Below, piece after piece: positions 20,844-31,238 of a stretch of 64,000 nt of DNA. The stretch covers positions 310,001 to 374,000 of the forward strand of contig MU858046.1 in the NCBI GenBank assembly GCA_033297075.1. The letters run 5' to 3'. This DNA comes from Rhypophila decipiens (Eukaryota; Ascomycota; Sordariomycetes; Sordariales; Naviculisporaceae). Both the position numbers and the translations under genes were made by a program. Under the pieces are notes generated by a model. That model was not told the origin of the DNA. It saw only the letters and a program-made list of their open reading frames with translations, and did not search any database. Each line of letters starts with the position of its first letter. Within the stretch, counting starts at the first letter, position 1.

Positions 20844-22917
20844 ATGCTGAATTGGCTCTGCACGACTCTCCCACTGGCCGTGGGATACATATTTCGGATG
20901 AACTCGTCTTCTGCCGGGGCGAAGGGTGCGGAGCCGCTATCGGCGCTGCACCGGCTTACAGCGATCCAGGCCGTGAGTCTCATCAAGAACAACACCATTA
21001 CCGTCGAGGAATACGCAAAGTCATTACTGGCGCGCATCAAGGAGAGAGATCCTGTGGTCAAAGCATGGGCTTTTCTTGGTAAGAGACTACTTTTTTTTTT
21101 TTTTAGCTTTTCAGGAGATATGAGAGTGTTGTTGGGTTTTTCTATTGAACACTCACTCGCCTTGCATCGGTTTTGTTTGCATTTCACCTTGTTTTCATTG
21201 TTTCTGTGAGCTATATTTCTTCAACAAACGTGATTCTTGACTTTTGAGATGGACTCCTTCTCACCCTCTCCTTTGTGTTGTATGTTTTCTTGGAATACGC
21301 CTACAACTCTCTAAAGACCAAGCTACTCTCCCTTACACGTTCACCGGATTCTTATATACATATATTAGCTTATTATTATATATCTATTCTTATGCCTTTT
21401 TCATTCCCTCTATATACTGTTTTCATTTCCCATACACGCCTTTTTCATTCCCTTTATACGCCTTTTTCATTCCCTCTATACGCCTTTTTCATTCCCTCTA
21501 TATGCCTTTTTCATTCCCTTTACATGCCTTTTTCTTTCCCTCTATATGCCTTTTTCTGTTCCCTTATAGGCCTTGATGAGAATATTAGAGGGCAGGCGGT
21601 TACTAAATTCAATACATGGAAGCAGATACTAATATGCCTATTCTTAGACGACAAACATGTTCTGGAGCAAGCCCGGGCCCTTGACAAGGTACCGGCTGAG
21701 AAAAGGGGCCCGTTGCACGGTGTGGCGATAGGCATCAAAGACGTCATGGAGACCAAGGACATGCCAACGCAGTACCAATCTCCGCTATATAAAGGGTTCC
21801 AATCAGGCGGGGACGCGGCGATAGTTGCAGTCCTGCGGGCCGCTGGTGCCCTCATATTCGGCAAAACGACCACTACCGAGTTTACCGTCACCAACGCGGG
21901 TCCGAACACGACAAACCCGCACGATCCAAACCGGACTCCGGGTGGCTCGTCGTGTGGATCAGCCGCGGCAGTGGCCGACTTGCAGGTTCCCATTGCCCTC
22001 GGGGCACAGACGGGGGGAAGTCTCATCCGCCCTGCGTCATTTACGGGCGTGTTTGCCATGAAGCCCACGCACAATGCTGTTTCTGCAGAAGGCTCAAAAG
22101 TCTTCTCCCCCACCTTTGATACTCTGGGCTTCTTCTCCCGGAGTGTGGAAGATCTCAAACTGATCGCAGATGCCTTGGCCATCAAGGACGACACCACGCC
22201 GCCACCGCAACCGAGCCTGGAAAAGACGACCGTGGCCCTGGTTAGAACCCCGTTGTGGTCGCGGGCCGGACCCGGCACGGTGGCTGCTATGGAGAAGGCG
22301 GCCAAAATTCTCCAAAGCCACGGTGTTAAAGTCGAGGAAGTTTCTCTTCCAGAAGAGATCGGCAATGACGCCGCCAGCTTGAAGCGGATCCACAAGGTGG
22401 TGATGGCCAGCGAGGCCGGCGTGGTCTTCCTCAAGGAATATGAGATGAACAAGACGGAGCTGGCTTCGGAGATCCGCCAAATGGTTGAGAACTGCGGCAA
22501 CTACACACACGCTGAAAGACTCAAGGCCGCTGATAAGTTGGCTAGCATGCGGCCTGTGATTGATAGATTGGCCTCGGATTACTCTGTGATTCTCGCGCCG
22601 AGTGTCGTCGACGAAGCACCCGTCGGACTGAACGATATGGGCAGTGCGGCCTTCAATACGATATGGACGGTGAGTCTAGTCTGCTTATCCGAGATGTGTT
22701 AATAAACCTTTGCCAGCTAACATGTCTATAACAGGGCTTCCATACTCCTGTGATCAATATTCCGGCCTTCGCTGGAGCTCACGACATGCCGATAGGCATC
22801 TCGTTGGTGGCAGGAAGATTCCGTGACCAACATCTCCTGAGTATTTCAGCACTCCTCAGTAGACCGCTTATGGCAGAGGGCGGTTGGAAAATGGACAAGA
22901 TGGAGGCCAAAATATGA
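20844..22917 (+). CDS. Amidase-signature family hydrolase
   Basis: Exons 20844-21078, 21648-22669 and 22735-22917 join in frame to 479 residues. An in-frame ATG at 20898 would give 461 and remove a hydrophobic N-terminus. The Ser-cisSer-Lys triad is visible: K109 in GIKDVMETK, S179 in TPGGSSCGSAAA and S203 in QTGGSLIRPASF. Family members hydrolyse amides to carboxylic acid and ammonia. The first exon junction was set by homology logic: WAFL-D-DKHVLEQARALDK reads as one segment only if exon 2 begins at 21648. That leaves a 569-bp intron filled partly with a 22-bp minisatellite, large for this genome. The intron frame that runs into exon 2 is open from 21275, so retention or an alternative start would still be translatable. 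It lies near an imidase-like and an FAD-monooxygenase gene. Confidence 0.92.
21394..21569 (+). repeat. 22-bp minisatellite, eight units, inside amidase intron 1
   Basis: Eight tandem units of exactly 22 bp, consensus GCCTTTTTCATTCCCTCTAT plus two bases, start at 21394, 21416, 21438, 21460, 21482, 21504, 21526 and 21548. Units 3-6 are nearly identical, unit 2 is the most diverged, and units 7-8 differ at the centre. Since 22 is not a multiple of three, three units make a 22-residue peptide period in any frame, and at least two frames are free of stops. Each unit is a polypyrimidine tract, and the last ends in TATAG, a possible 3' splice site. Confidence 0.95.
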
Positions 22918-24514
22918 GAATGGCGCGAAGCCTGTCATGTCGTTTTTTTTTGAATTCGTCTTCCCCAACTCACTTGAGCCCACGCCTCTCCTTGTTTTTC
23001 ACTCTCTAACTAAATCCGACGGTCTAACTTTTAAGACAGGGAAGTATGCATGTTTTTAAGGCAGCCAGTCCAGACGTCACGTGGCGGCTTCTTTTTCTTT
23101 GACTCTTTTGGTCTGTGGAACTTGTCTCTAATGAGCCCGCCATAAGTCTTGCGGGTAACTTTGGCAGCATCAAAACTCAACAGATGGTGGACGATGAATG
23201 AGACTGGAGATTATATCAAGACCGACTCGGAAGTCGTGATAATTTACCACTGCCACCCATCGCCTGTTTGTCCACATTGTCTAAACATTACGCAGCCAAT
23301 ATTCGGACGACGTATATTACACTATGAGCTATCCGGTGTTCGCAATTTGATTCTTACCCCGGCAGAGACTCGTGGGATATATAACAAGTTAATTACTCGA
23401 CACCCTGGCGATCGGCAAAATGAAGCTGTCCCAAAACGGCAATGGCGAGGCTCTGAGATGCTGAGTAACCGTCCTTTGGCTAAGAAGCATCGCGTGCCAG
23501 TGAATTTTCGGGGCTTGCTTTGGCCCTGCATGTATGTACTATGTACTGTACATAGGTACATGTGTAGGCAACAATAGAAATCCGATGGCCCCTGAAAGTG
23601 CACCTTCAGCACACACGCACATCAACCAGAATGAAGGATGGGAGGGAGGCCTGTGGTTTGGGCCGCACATCTTTGCCAATGGGCATGCGCCATTTGCGCC
23701 AACAACACCCAGGTAGCCTCCAGGGTCGCCCTTCAGTCCACCCCGTCGAAACATCGGAATCACGACAGAGGGCGCTTCGCTTGCCTCGCCGGTGTCGACA
23801 CTTTTCGGAATACCATCATACACACACACACTGTACCCCGCTCTCTCGGAAGCAAAAAGAGCACTGTTATCGCCACCATGGACGGCACACTGCATGCTGG
23901 CCGCTATGGATGTTTTATTGGGTGAATGCTGTGTCTCGCCAGGTTGGTCCTCAGTCGTTCCTTCCTTTCTCGGGAGGACTCTTTTTGAGACGGGACCACG
24001 CAAGCCACCCTCCTGGTCGCTTGATTCCATACCTTCGATGGCCATCCGACTTCAAATTGGGGTGACACCCACGGGGACAGGCCCATTCTCAGGTTCTTAA
24101 GGGACTCCATTCATCTGATTCAACCCATCGAGTTTGAACCAGCAACTGCTCTGTACACTGCCATTGTTTACATCAGCTTACCCCTATATTATTGTCCCTC
24201 ATCTTTCTACCATCCCTTAGAGCACATGTAGGCCTTGCTGCCTTGCGTGGTTTGGGATCAGGTTCAAGGTATGTATCAACCTCAGGCACTCTACTGCTCC
24301 GAGCGTACCAATTGGATCACAGCCAACATATGTCACTAGCAACCAACAACCTTAGGCTCTGTTCGTACTGACGCTGAGAGATATCGGCGGTACCCGGTCA
24401 ACGTCACACCGCCTAGGCTGTTTACTACAGGCATATCACCTACCGGTGTCTACCTATTTTGCCCCTGAGGCCGTCTAATACCAAGACGGCGGTACTCAGC
24501 CAAATCAGTCCAGA
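22918..24514. other. Intergenic, amidase 3' end to NLR promoter
   Basis: This is 1.6 kb without a supported gene. It includes a short imperfect hairpin around 23531-23563 and several TACCTA/TAGGTA motifs. The ATG-started 168-codon minus frame at 23539-24045 has no family features. Confidence 0.45.
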
Positions 24515-27500
24515 ATGCGCCTTCTCCGGCGCAGCAATGACGGGAAGATCGAGTTGACAGACTTCATGGGGGATGTAGTCCCCAAGTATGCCATCCTCTC
24601 ACACACTTGGCTCCCTGACAACTCGGAGGAGGTGACTTTTGAGGACATGAGCCGGGGTAGCCATTCCGCCTCTCAAGCGAAGCCCAATGGCTTCAAGAAG
24701 ATTCAGTTTTGTGGGGAACAGGCCGCCAGAGACGGCCTAGAGTTCTTTTGGGTGGACACATGCTGCATAAAGAAGGAGAGCAGCACCGAGTTGCAGGAAG
24801 CTCTCACCTCCATGTTTGCATGGTATCGTAATTCTGCAAGGTGCTACGTCTATCTCACTGACGTTACGGTGCCCGACCAAGCAGCAGAGGGCGTCGTCAG
24901 CTCTACTGTGCTCGATGCATCCGATCGTCGTTGCGGCTTTGTCGAATCGTGGGAGGTTTCCTTCCGGGAAAGTCGTTGGTGGACACGTGGTTGGACACTA
25001 CAAGAGTTGATTGCCCCCTCTTTGGTCGAGTTCTTTTCTGTCGAGGGTACTTTACTCGGCACCAAAGCATCCCTCGTCGAGACAATTCACAGGATTACTG
25101 GGATTCCAGCTAAGCTTTTGAAAGGAGAGGTTCCTCTCACTTCACTTTCCACCAAAGAGCGACTCACCTGGGCCGAGGGCCGTCAAACAAAACGTCCAGA
25201 AGATAGGGCCTACTGCCTCTTGGGAATCCTCAACGTCTTCATGACTGTCATATACGGTGAAGGCGAACATGCCTTCGAGAGGCTGCATGAAAAGCTTGAC
25301 AAGGCGCACTACAACAGACGTCACATGTTGGGCAAACTGCCCGTGGCCTCGCAAGCTCATTTCAACTCGGTTCATAACCAGCATGAGCAGGAGTGTCTGG
25401 CCAACACCAGGGTCGACCTCCTACGTGACATCGAGCAGTGGATCGACAATGGGCCCCCAGAGCAGTCCATCCTATGGCTGAGCGGGATCGCGGGCACGGG
25501 CAAGTCGACCATCGCTCGTACCATTGCCAGGACTTACAATGACCGTGGCAGCCTGGGAGCGAGCTTCTTCTTCTCCCGCGGTGGTGGCGACCTCAGCAAT
25601 GCCAGCAAGCTGGTCACTACCCTTGCCAGACAGCTCTGCACCCAAGTCCCGGCAATCGAGGGTCACATCTACGAGGCCATGGCCAAGCACGAGAACCTCG
25701 CCGACTCTGAGCTCAAGGAGCAGTGGCACCATCTCATCTTGACGCCCATCAAGCAGCTCCAACACAACCGTGACTCGTCCCCGTCGACCATCCTGATGGT
25801 GCTCGATGCCCTCGACGAATGCGACAACGAGAAAGAGATCCGCTTAATCCTCAAACTGCTCCCAACATCCAAGGAGATCAAGAACACACGGCTCCGAATC
25901 CTCGTCACAAGCAGACCCGAGATTTACATCCGCTCGCCGTTCAAGAAGATTCCCGAAGGCGAGCGCCAGGTCTGCGTCCTGCATGAGATAGCCCCTGAGA
26001 CAGTCAACAGTGACCTCAATCTCTACTTTACCAACAAGTTCATGTCCATCAGAGACGAGCGCGACGATCTCGACGAAGACTGGCCTGGGCTGAGCACCAT
26101 CAAGCACCTGGTCAAGATCTCATACGGCCTCTTCATCTGGGCCGCGACCGCCTGCCGCTTCATAGAAAAGGGCAAAGGTTTCGCCCGCGAGCGCATGCAG
26201 GAACTCATCCGGCATTCGAGCAAGAAAGGTGGTCCAGCTGCACAGCTCGACCAGATCTACATCATCGTCCTTCAGAACTTGGTCAAGGACTATGGTGAAG
26301 ACGAGAAGGTGCATGCTAGGCTGCGCAAAGTCTTGGGCAGCATCGTCATCTTGCTCTCGCCTCTTTCTGTCGAGTCCATCTCGAAGTTGACCAACATCCG
26401 ACTGAGAGATATCGAGTCGACCCTGGCAGATCTGCACACAATCTTCCACGTGCCCAGTCAAAAGTCTCACCCTATCCGCCCGCACCACCCCACATTCCGT
26501 GACTTTCTCCTCGACAAGGAGAGATGCAGTGATGCCAACTTTTGGGTCGACGAGAAAGAAGCCCACAAGGCTGCGGCGGATAGCTGTATCGACCTCATGT
26601 CTAAGCGGTTGAAGCGAGACATTTGCGGTCTCAAATCACCGGGGACTTTACTCAAGGATGTCGACCCTGATCTGATCGAGGCAAAAATCACCCCCGAGCT
26701 GCAGTATGCTATCCTCTACTGGGCTCAGCACTACCGACAGAGCGGTGTGCGCCTGCAGGACGATGACAAAGTCCACAAATTCTTCCAGCAGTATTTCCTG
26801 CACTGGCTCGAGGCTATCAACCTGATGGGCAAGAGCGCCGAGATGGCGGCTATTATCAGGATGTACCATGCCCTTCTCGTGCCCGACTTGAATCATCGGC
26901 AGCTGCCGTTCGTCAAGGACGCGAGGAGGTACATCTTTGCCTTCCAGTCCATCATCAAGCTTGCTCCTCTGCAGACGTACTCGGCTGCGCTGGTATTCGT
27001 GCCTGCCACGAACGAACTGCGCCGTCATTTCCGGGGCCAGCTGCACCCGTGGATCCAGGACGTCCACATGGCCAAGACCACTGCAGCCAAGGCCAGAGAC
27101 GAGTTCAATTATGTCAATGATCTGGCCTTTACACCGGATAGCAAGAAGATATCCTCAGGCGCAAACATTGAAGTCGCACGGCTCTGGGATGTATCTACCA
27201 AGTCGCCAGTCCGCAAGTTCGAAGGCCCAACAGACAAGGTCAGCTCGGTGTCCATCTCGCCCGATGGCGGGATTATTGCTTGCGGGGCGGATGACTTCAC
27301 CATCGCAGCATGGGACATTGAGACGGGAGCAACTCGGTACTCGATCAAAGACGCGCATTCGAGCTGGGTCAACTCTGTCATGTTCTCCCCCGATGGTGCC
27401 TATCTTGCATCGGGATCGATGGACGAGACGGTGGCCATCTGGGACGCCGAGACGGGCAAGAGCGTCGTCCGGTTCGACAACCAGGGCAGTTGCGTCAACT

Positions 27501-29449
27501 CGACTGCTTACTCGCCCGATGGCGAGCTGATTGCCACCGGCTCAGAGGACGCCGTCATCCGGCTCTGGGACGTCTCGGAGTGCTGTGACTCCGGGGAGGA
27601 GCCGCCTATCAAACTGGTGCTGGATAATCACTCGGGATGTGTCAACTCGGTCCGGTTTTCTCCCGACGGGCGCCATCTCGTCTCTGGGTCGGATGATATG
27701 ACTGTCAAGCTGTGGGATGTCGCAAACGGTGATGTGCTGGCTACTATGAAGGGCCACACCAGGAAGATCATGGCCGTGACGTTTTCGCCTGATGCGACGC
27801 TGCTTTTGTCTGGGTCGGAGGATAGGACCGTCATGATCTGGGACGCTGCCAGCGGGGCTTTGGTGCGCAAGCTGGAGGGCCACACGAGCGGGATCAACGC
27901 CGTGGTGTTCTCGCCTGATGCCCAACTGCTGGCTACTTGCTCGTTTGATGACGAGATTCGGTTCTGGGACGCCAAGACCTGGGAGCCAAAGGGGAAAGTC
28001 GACGAGTTTGGCGACGACGAGCTGAGTCGACTCGCCCTGGAGGCTAAAGAGAAACAGTCCAAGGCGCATTCCGGTCCGGTCACGTCGGTCGTCTTTTCGC
28101 CAGGCGGTCAATATCTTGCCTCTGCGTCGGCTGATTCTACCATCAAGGTGTGGATTCCCAGCAAGGGGGCGTTTGAACACTTGGAGTTTAAGCATGAGTC
28201 TCGCGCTGCGGTCAATCACCTCTCTTTCTCGCCCGACGGTGGATTGCTGGCTTCGGCATCGGCTGACAAGACCATCAAACTCTGGGATACGAAAAAGAAA
28301 GGGACAGGAAAGCCGGTCCACAGTCTAGAAGGCCACACCGACGGGGTCGTATTCACCGTCTTCTCGCACAACGGGAAAAGCCTCGTCTCGCGCGGGGGTC
28401 CAAACGACCCCGTACCCAGGCTCTGGGACGTCAAGACGGGCAAACTGATCCAGGCGCTTGATGGTGACCATTCGGGGCCAATTACTTCAGTCGCGTTCTC
28501 GCCAGACGGCCGATTCGTGGCCTCGTCGTCGACTGACACGACTATCGTGGTCTGGGAGCTGGCGAGTCTGCTGGGCGGATGGACTGGGTGGATTGTCCAG
28601 TCAAATAAACAGAAACGGCCGTTTGCCGTTCTGAGAGGACACTCGGGCCCGGTGAATGGGATTGCCTTCTCTGAGGACGGACAGCTCCTTGCCTCTTGCT
28701 CTAATGATGGGTTTATTCGGCTCTGGGCGGTCACGAGGCCGGGTGCGCCGACTACGGGGATTATTAGGGCTGGTGGGCCGGATGGCTCGGCTACTCAGCG
28801 GGTCTTGTCCGTTGCTATCTCGTCGGCTGTGTTTTATGATGGCACGGATGGTTCAATGGAGAATGGAGGCAACATTGTGAAGGAGAAAAAGAAGATTCCC
28901 GTCTTGGCGTCTTGCTCGGCGGGTGAGTCAGTCGTGAGGCTGTGGGATATCGAGAGCGTGGCGTCCAGAGGTGTTGTTGAAGCTGGGGCGCCGGTTGAGA
29001 GGGTTGGTTTCAAGATTTGCTGTGCGGATGAGCTCGGTCGACCGAAATATATTGATACTGACAGGGGACTGTTGGATCTTTCTGGGGTTCTTGTTGAGGG
29101 TCGTGGTGAAGGCGGTGGCAACCCTTTGATGTCTCCAGACTTGAGGACGCTCTCGTTGAGTGATGCTAATGCTGGCTGGGAGGACATTGACTACTCGAAG
29201 ACCAAGCCGAAGACAACTAGGAAGACGTTGGAGGAGGAGGATAATCTGCATGCCTTGTTTGTCACCAAGGACTGGCTGACCAAGGATACGCAAAATGCCA
29301 TCTGGCTACCGGAGGATTACCGGCCGACGTGTCTGGCCACCTGTGGGTGTACGAGGTCGGAGGGGTCGGTCGATCATGGCAGGGGACATGGAGGTCAGGT
29401 AGTGATCCTGGGGCATGAGAATGGGGCTCTTTCGTTTATCTACATGTAA
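24515..29449 (+). CDS. HET-NACHT-WD40 NLR-like STAND protein (HNWD type)
   Basis: A single-exon gene of 1644 residues. The N-terminus is a HET domain: YAILSHTW (25-32), FFWVDTCCI, RGWTLQELIAP and AYCLLGILNV..YGEGE (to about 270). A NACHT ATPase follows, with P-loop GIAGTGKST (324-332), Walker B LMVLDALDECD (427-437) and the sensor-like LRILVTSRPE. WD40 repeats start near residue 863. I count thirteen ending in WD or WD-like pairs (LWDVST through LWDIES), close to two seven-blade propellers. About 160 residues follow the last repeat. This is the HET-D/HET-E/HET-R architecture of Podospora, where ligand sensing by the repeats triggers HET-mediated cell death in non-self recognition. Here the repeats are clearly diverged from one another, unlike the near-identical, fast-evolving repeats of the allorecognition genes. 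A fixed ligand is therefore my inference. No frame break is seen. Confidence 0.95.
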   Translation: MRLLRRSNDGKIELTDFMGDVVPKYAILSHTWLPDNSEEVTFEDMSRGSHSASQAKPNGFKKIQFCGEQAARDGLEFFWVDTCCIKKESSTELQEALTSMFAWYRNSARCYVYLTDVTVPDQAAEGVVSSTVLDASDRRCGFVESWEVSFRESRWWTRGWTLQELIAPSLVEFFSVEGTLLGTKASLVETIHRITGIPAKLLKGEVPLTSLSTKERLTWAEGRQTKRPEDRAYCLLGILNVFMTVIYGEGEHAFERLHEKLDKAHYNRRHMLGKLPVASQAHFNSVHNQHEQECLANTRVDLLRDIEQWIDNGPPEQSILWLSGIAGTGKSTIARTIARTYNDRGSLGASFFFSRGGGDLSNASKLVTTLARQLCTQVPAIEGHIYEAMAKHENLADSELKEQWHHLILTPIKQLQHNRDSSPSTILMVLDALDECDNEKEIRLILKLLPTSKEIKNTRLRILVTSRPEIYIRSPFKKIPEGERQVCVLHEIAPETVNSDLNLYFTNKFMSIRDERDDLDEDWPGLSTIKHLVKISYGLFIWAATACRFIEKGKGFARERMQELIRHSSKKGGPAAQLDQIYIIVLQNLVKDYGEDEKVHARLRKVLGSIVILLSPLSVESISKLTNIRLRDIESTLADLHTIFHVPSQKSHPIRPHHPTFRDFLLDKERCSDANFWVDEKEAHKAAADSCIDLMSKRLKRDICGLKSPGTLLKDVDPDLIEAKITPELQYAILYWAQHYRQSGVRLQDDDKVHKFFQQYFLHWLEAINLMGKSAEMAAIIRMYHALLVPDLNHRQLPFVKDARRYIFAFQSIIKLAPLQTYSAALVFVPATNELRRHFRGQLHPWIQDVHMAKTTAAKARDEFNYVNDLAFTPDSKKISSGANIEVARLWDVSTKSPVRKFEGPTDKVSSVSISPDGGIIACGADDFTIAAWDIETGATRYSIKDAHSSWVNSVMFSPDGAYLASGSMDETVAIWDAETGKSVVRFDNQGSCVNSTAYSPDGELIATGSEDAVIRLWDVSECCDSGEEPPIKLVLDNHSGCVNSVRFSPDGRHLVSGSDDMTVKLWDVANGDVLATMKGHTRKIMAVTFSPDATLLLSGSEDRTVMIWDAASGALVRKLEGHTSGINAVVFSPDAQLLATCSFDDEIRFWDAKTWEPKGKVDEFGDDELSRLALEAKEKQSKAHSGPVTSVVFSPGGQYLASASADSTIKVWIPSKGAFEHLEFKHESRAAVNHLSFSPDGGLLASASADKTIKLWDTKKKGTGKPVHSLEGHTDGVVFTVFSHNGKSLVSRGGPNDPVPRLWDVKTGKLIQALDGDHSGPITSVAFSPDGRFVASSSTDTTIVVWELASLLGGWTGWIVQSNKQKRPFAVLRGHSGPVNGIAFSEDGQLLASCSNDGFIRLWAVTRPGAPTTGIIRAGGPDGSATQRVLSVAISSAVFYDGTDGSMENGGNIVKEKKKIPVLASCSAGESVVRLWDIESVASRGVVEAGAPVERVGFKICCADELGRPKYIDTDRGLLDLSGVLVEGRGEGGGNPLMSPDLRTLSLSDANAGWEDIDYSKTKPKTTRKTLEEEDNLHALFVTKDWLTKDTQNAIWLPEDYRPTCLATCGCTRSEGSVDHGRGHGGQVVILGHENGALSFIYM

Positions 29450-30090
29450 CGACTTTTCGTATCTGTTGAGCTTTTATTGTTCTATCTAGGGATGTAACAA
29501 TGTCTGGACAAAGGGGGGCTGGGGGAATAACTTCACCTAACATCTCTCTCAGCACCGCCACAGTTCTAGCTTGATCCTTAGCTGGGTCCCTAGGAAGTTG
29601 AGGGGTGTTGAGGGTGAGTGCTTTGACGATTAATTATAATGACTTGAATGACAGAGCGTCTCGCAGTTATACAATCATCTTTTAAGGCCATGAAACTCAT
29701 CATCTAGGAACTGAACCGAAACGCATACCTTAGCCATGTAAGCAGGTGCTTGTTGGTGAGATTGTTTTTCCATGATTCTTGTGCGAGCAAACCATTTGTT
29801 CCATGTCAAGTTCATCCTGGAATTCTGGACTAGAATACTTGAACCGGTGAGACCACCATATATAACCCTAACCCTACCACATTCTGAAAACTCACAACAA
29901 CTTCATTTCAACCACTTCCCCAGCATACAGCCCCTCAGAATATGGGTCCAGATGCTGAGAGTCACACAATATAATACTAAGGTGTGATATTCATCCGCTA
30001 TCCATACTCAAACAGCAGCACAGTAACACCATCACAAGAAGAACCAGGTGTGTCATGTTTATTTCGTTGATCCCGAAAAACCTCAGTACC
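29450..30090. other. Intergenic, convergent 3' ends of NLR and pectinesterase
   Basis: 641 bp without a gene. It contains the second telomere-like 13-mer (29863-29875) next to CATATATAA. Confidence 0.5.
29863..29875. repeat. Telomere-like TAACCC repeat, two units
   Basis: TAACCCTAACCCT, identical to the element at 1008-1020. It lies in the gap between two convergent genes rather than in an obvious promoter. Confidence 0.6.
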
Positions 30091-31238
30091 TCACATATAC
30101 GAAGCATCATAATACCCAGCACTCGCATAGCCACTCCCCAGCACAGCCGAGATACTCACCGGGGAGCTCAACTTGGTAGAGAACGACGCCCTACCTCCTG
30201 ATGCTCCGGACCCAGTATTCCCGTACTCGCCAAAGAACACATTGCTAGTCCGCTCGTCGCCGCTGTTCCAGATCCGCCAGCCGGCCGGGTTGATCACGCT
30301 GGTCATGGACGTCCGCTGGAAGACGACCCTTGCGTACTCTCGCCACGGCCGTCCCAGGTAAAACGCTCCGTCCTTGACGCTGTTTCCGCTCGCGGCTGCG
30401 ATGCTGCAGCTGTTGAAGACGTAGTAATTCGGGTTGGTTGACGAATCACGACCGGATGCTATGTGTTTTCCGTGTCAGTACCATTCTCATCTTCTTCTTT
30501 TTTTTCGTATCTTTACAATCCAAAGACCCAGTCAAAACTCCACAGAAGCAAATAAAAGAAGGTCAACATACCAGTAACATACCCCAAACTGGCGCCCAAA
30601 CCCCTCAAATCGACCTTCTCAAACCAAGCAACGGCCCGCTGCCCAAACACAAAATCCGTAACCCCCACAATCTCGCTCCTCGCAAACACCTGACTCCCCT
30701 CCTGCGCCAGCACAGTATCCTGATACCCCCTAAAGGAGCACCCATAATACCCACTACTAGCGTACGCACTCAGCGCCACAGCCTGCGACCCCTTGCCATA
30801 CCCGTTCTCAACATTGACATTGTACAATCTAAAATTATTCGTCTTTACGCGCAGAGTAGCCGTCTGGTCATTGTTCAACCCGCCTGGGGGACTTGCTTGG
30901 GATAGGCTGGAGAGTATGGTTACGGTGTTGGACTTGTATGATGACGTGTCGGAGGTTGAGCCGTAGATTGTTAGGCTTGCTGCTGAGCGGGGGGGGATTA
31001 GGACTTGTTCTTTGTAGGTTCCGGGGCTGATGAAGATGCATTGCGGCGGCGAGGAAGAACTTGTGGAGAGGGAGTTGACTGCGCTCTGGATGGAGGAGAA
31101 TTGGTTTGATGAGGTTGGCGACTTGGTGACTGTTAGGCATCCGCTTGGGGCTGATAGGCGGGAGGCTGCCTGGGTGGAGGGGATGAAGAAGCTGAGGAGG
31201 GAGAGGAGGAGGGTCTGGACTGCTGTTGGGGGTCTCAT
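30091..31238 (-). CDS. Pectin methylesterase (CE8)
   Basis: Exons 31238-30572 and 30458-30091 join in frame to 344 residues. The intron has a GTATGT donor and TAG acceptor and falls inside the ITAxGR-type block, restoring VTASGRDSS. The N-terminus (LLLSLLSFFIPSTQA) is a signal peptide, so the enzyme is secreted. Family motifs are all present: GYQDTV (D174), VTDFVFGQ (D195) and YLGRPW (R259, W261). The two Asp and the Arg form the active site that removes methyl groups from homogalacturonan. The C-terminus ends YYDASYM without an added binding module. It is one of several plant cell-wall enzymes in the window but is not next to a pectin lyase or polygalacturonase. Confidence 0.95.

Noticed and set aside
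23539..24045. ATG-started minus-strand frame of 168 codons with a hydrophobic C-terminus
   Set aside because: No motif, overlapping plus-strand frames of similar length, and no splice or promoter context.
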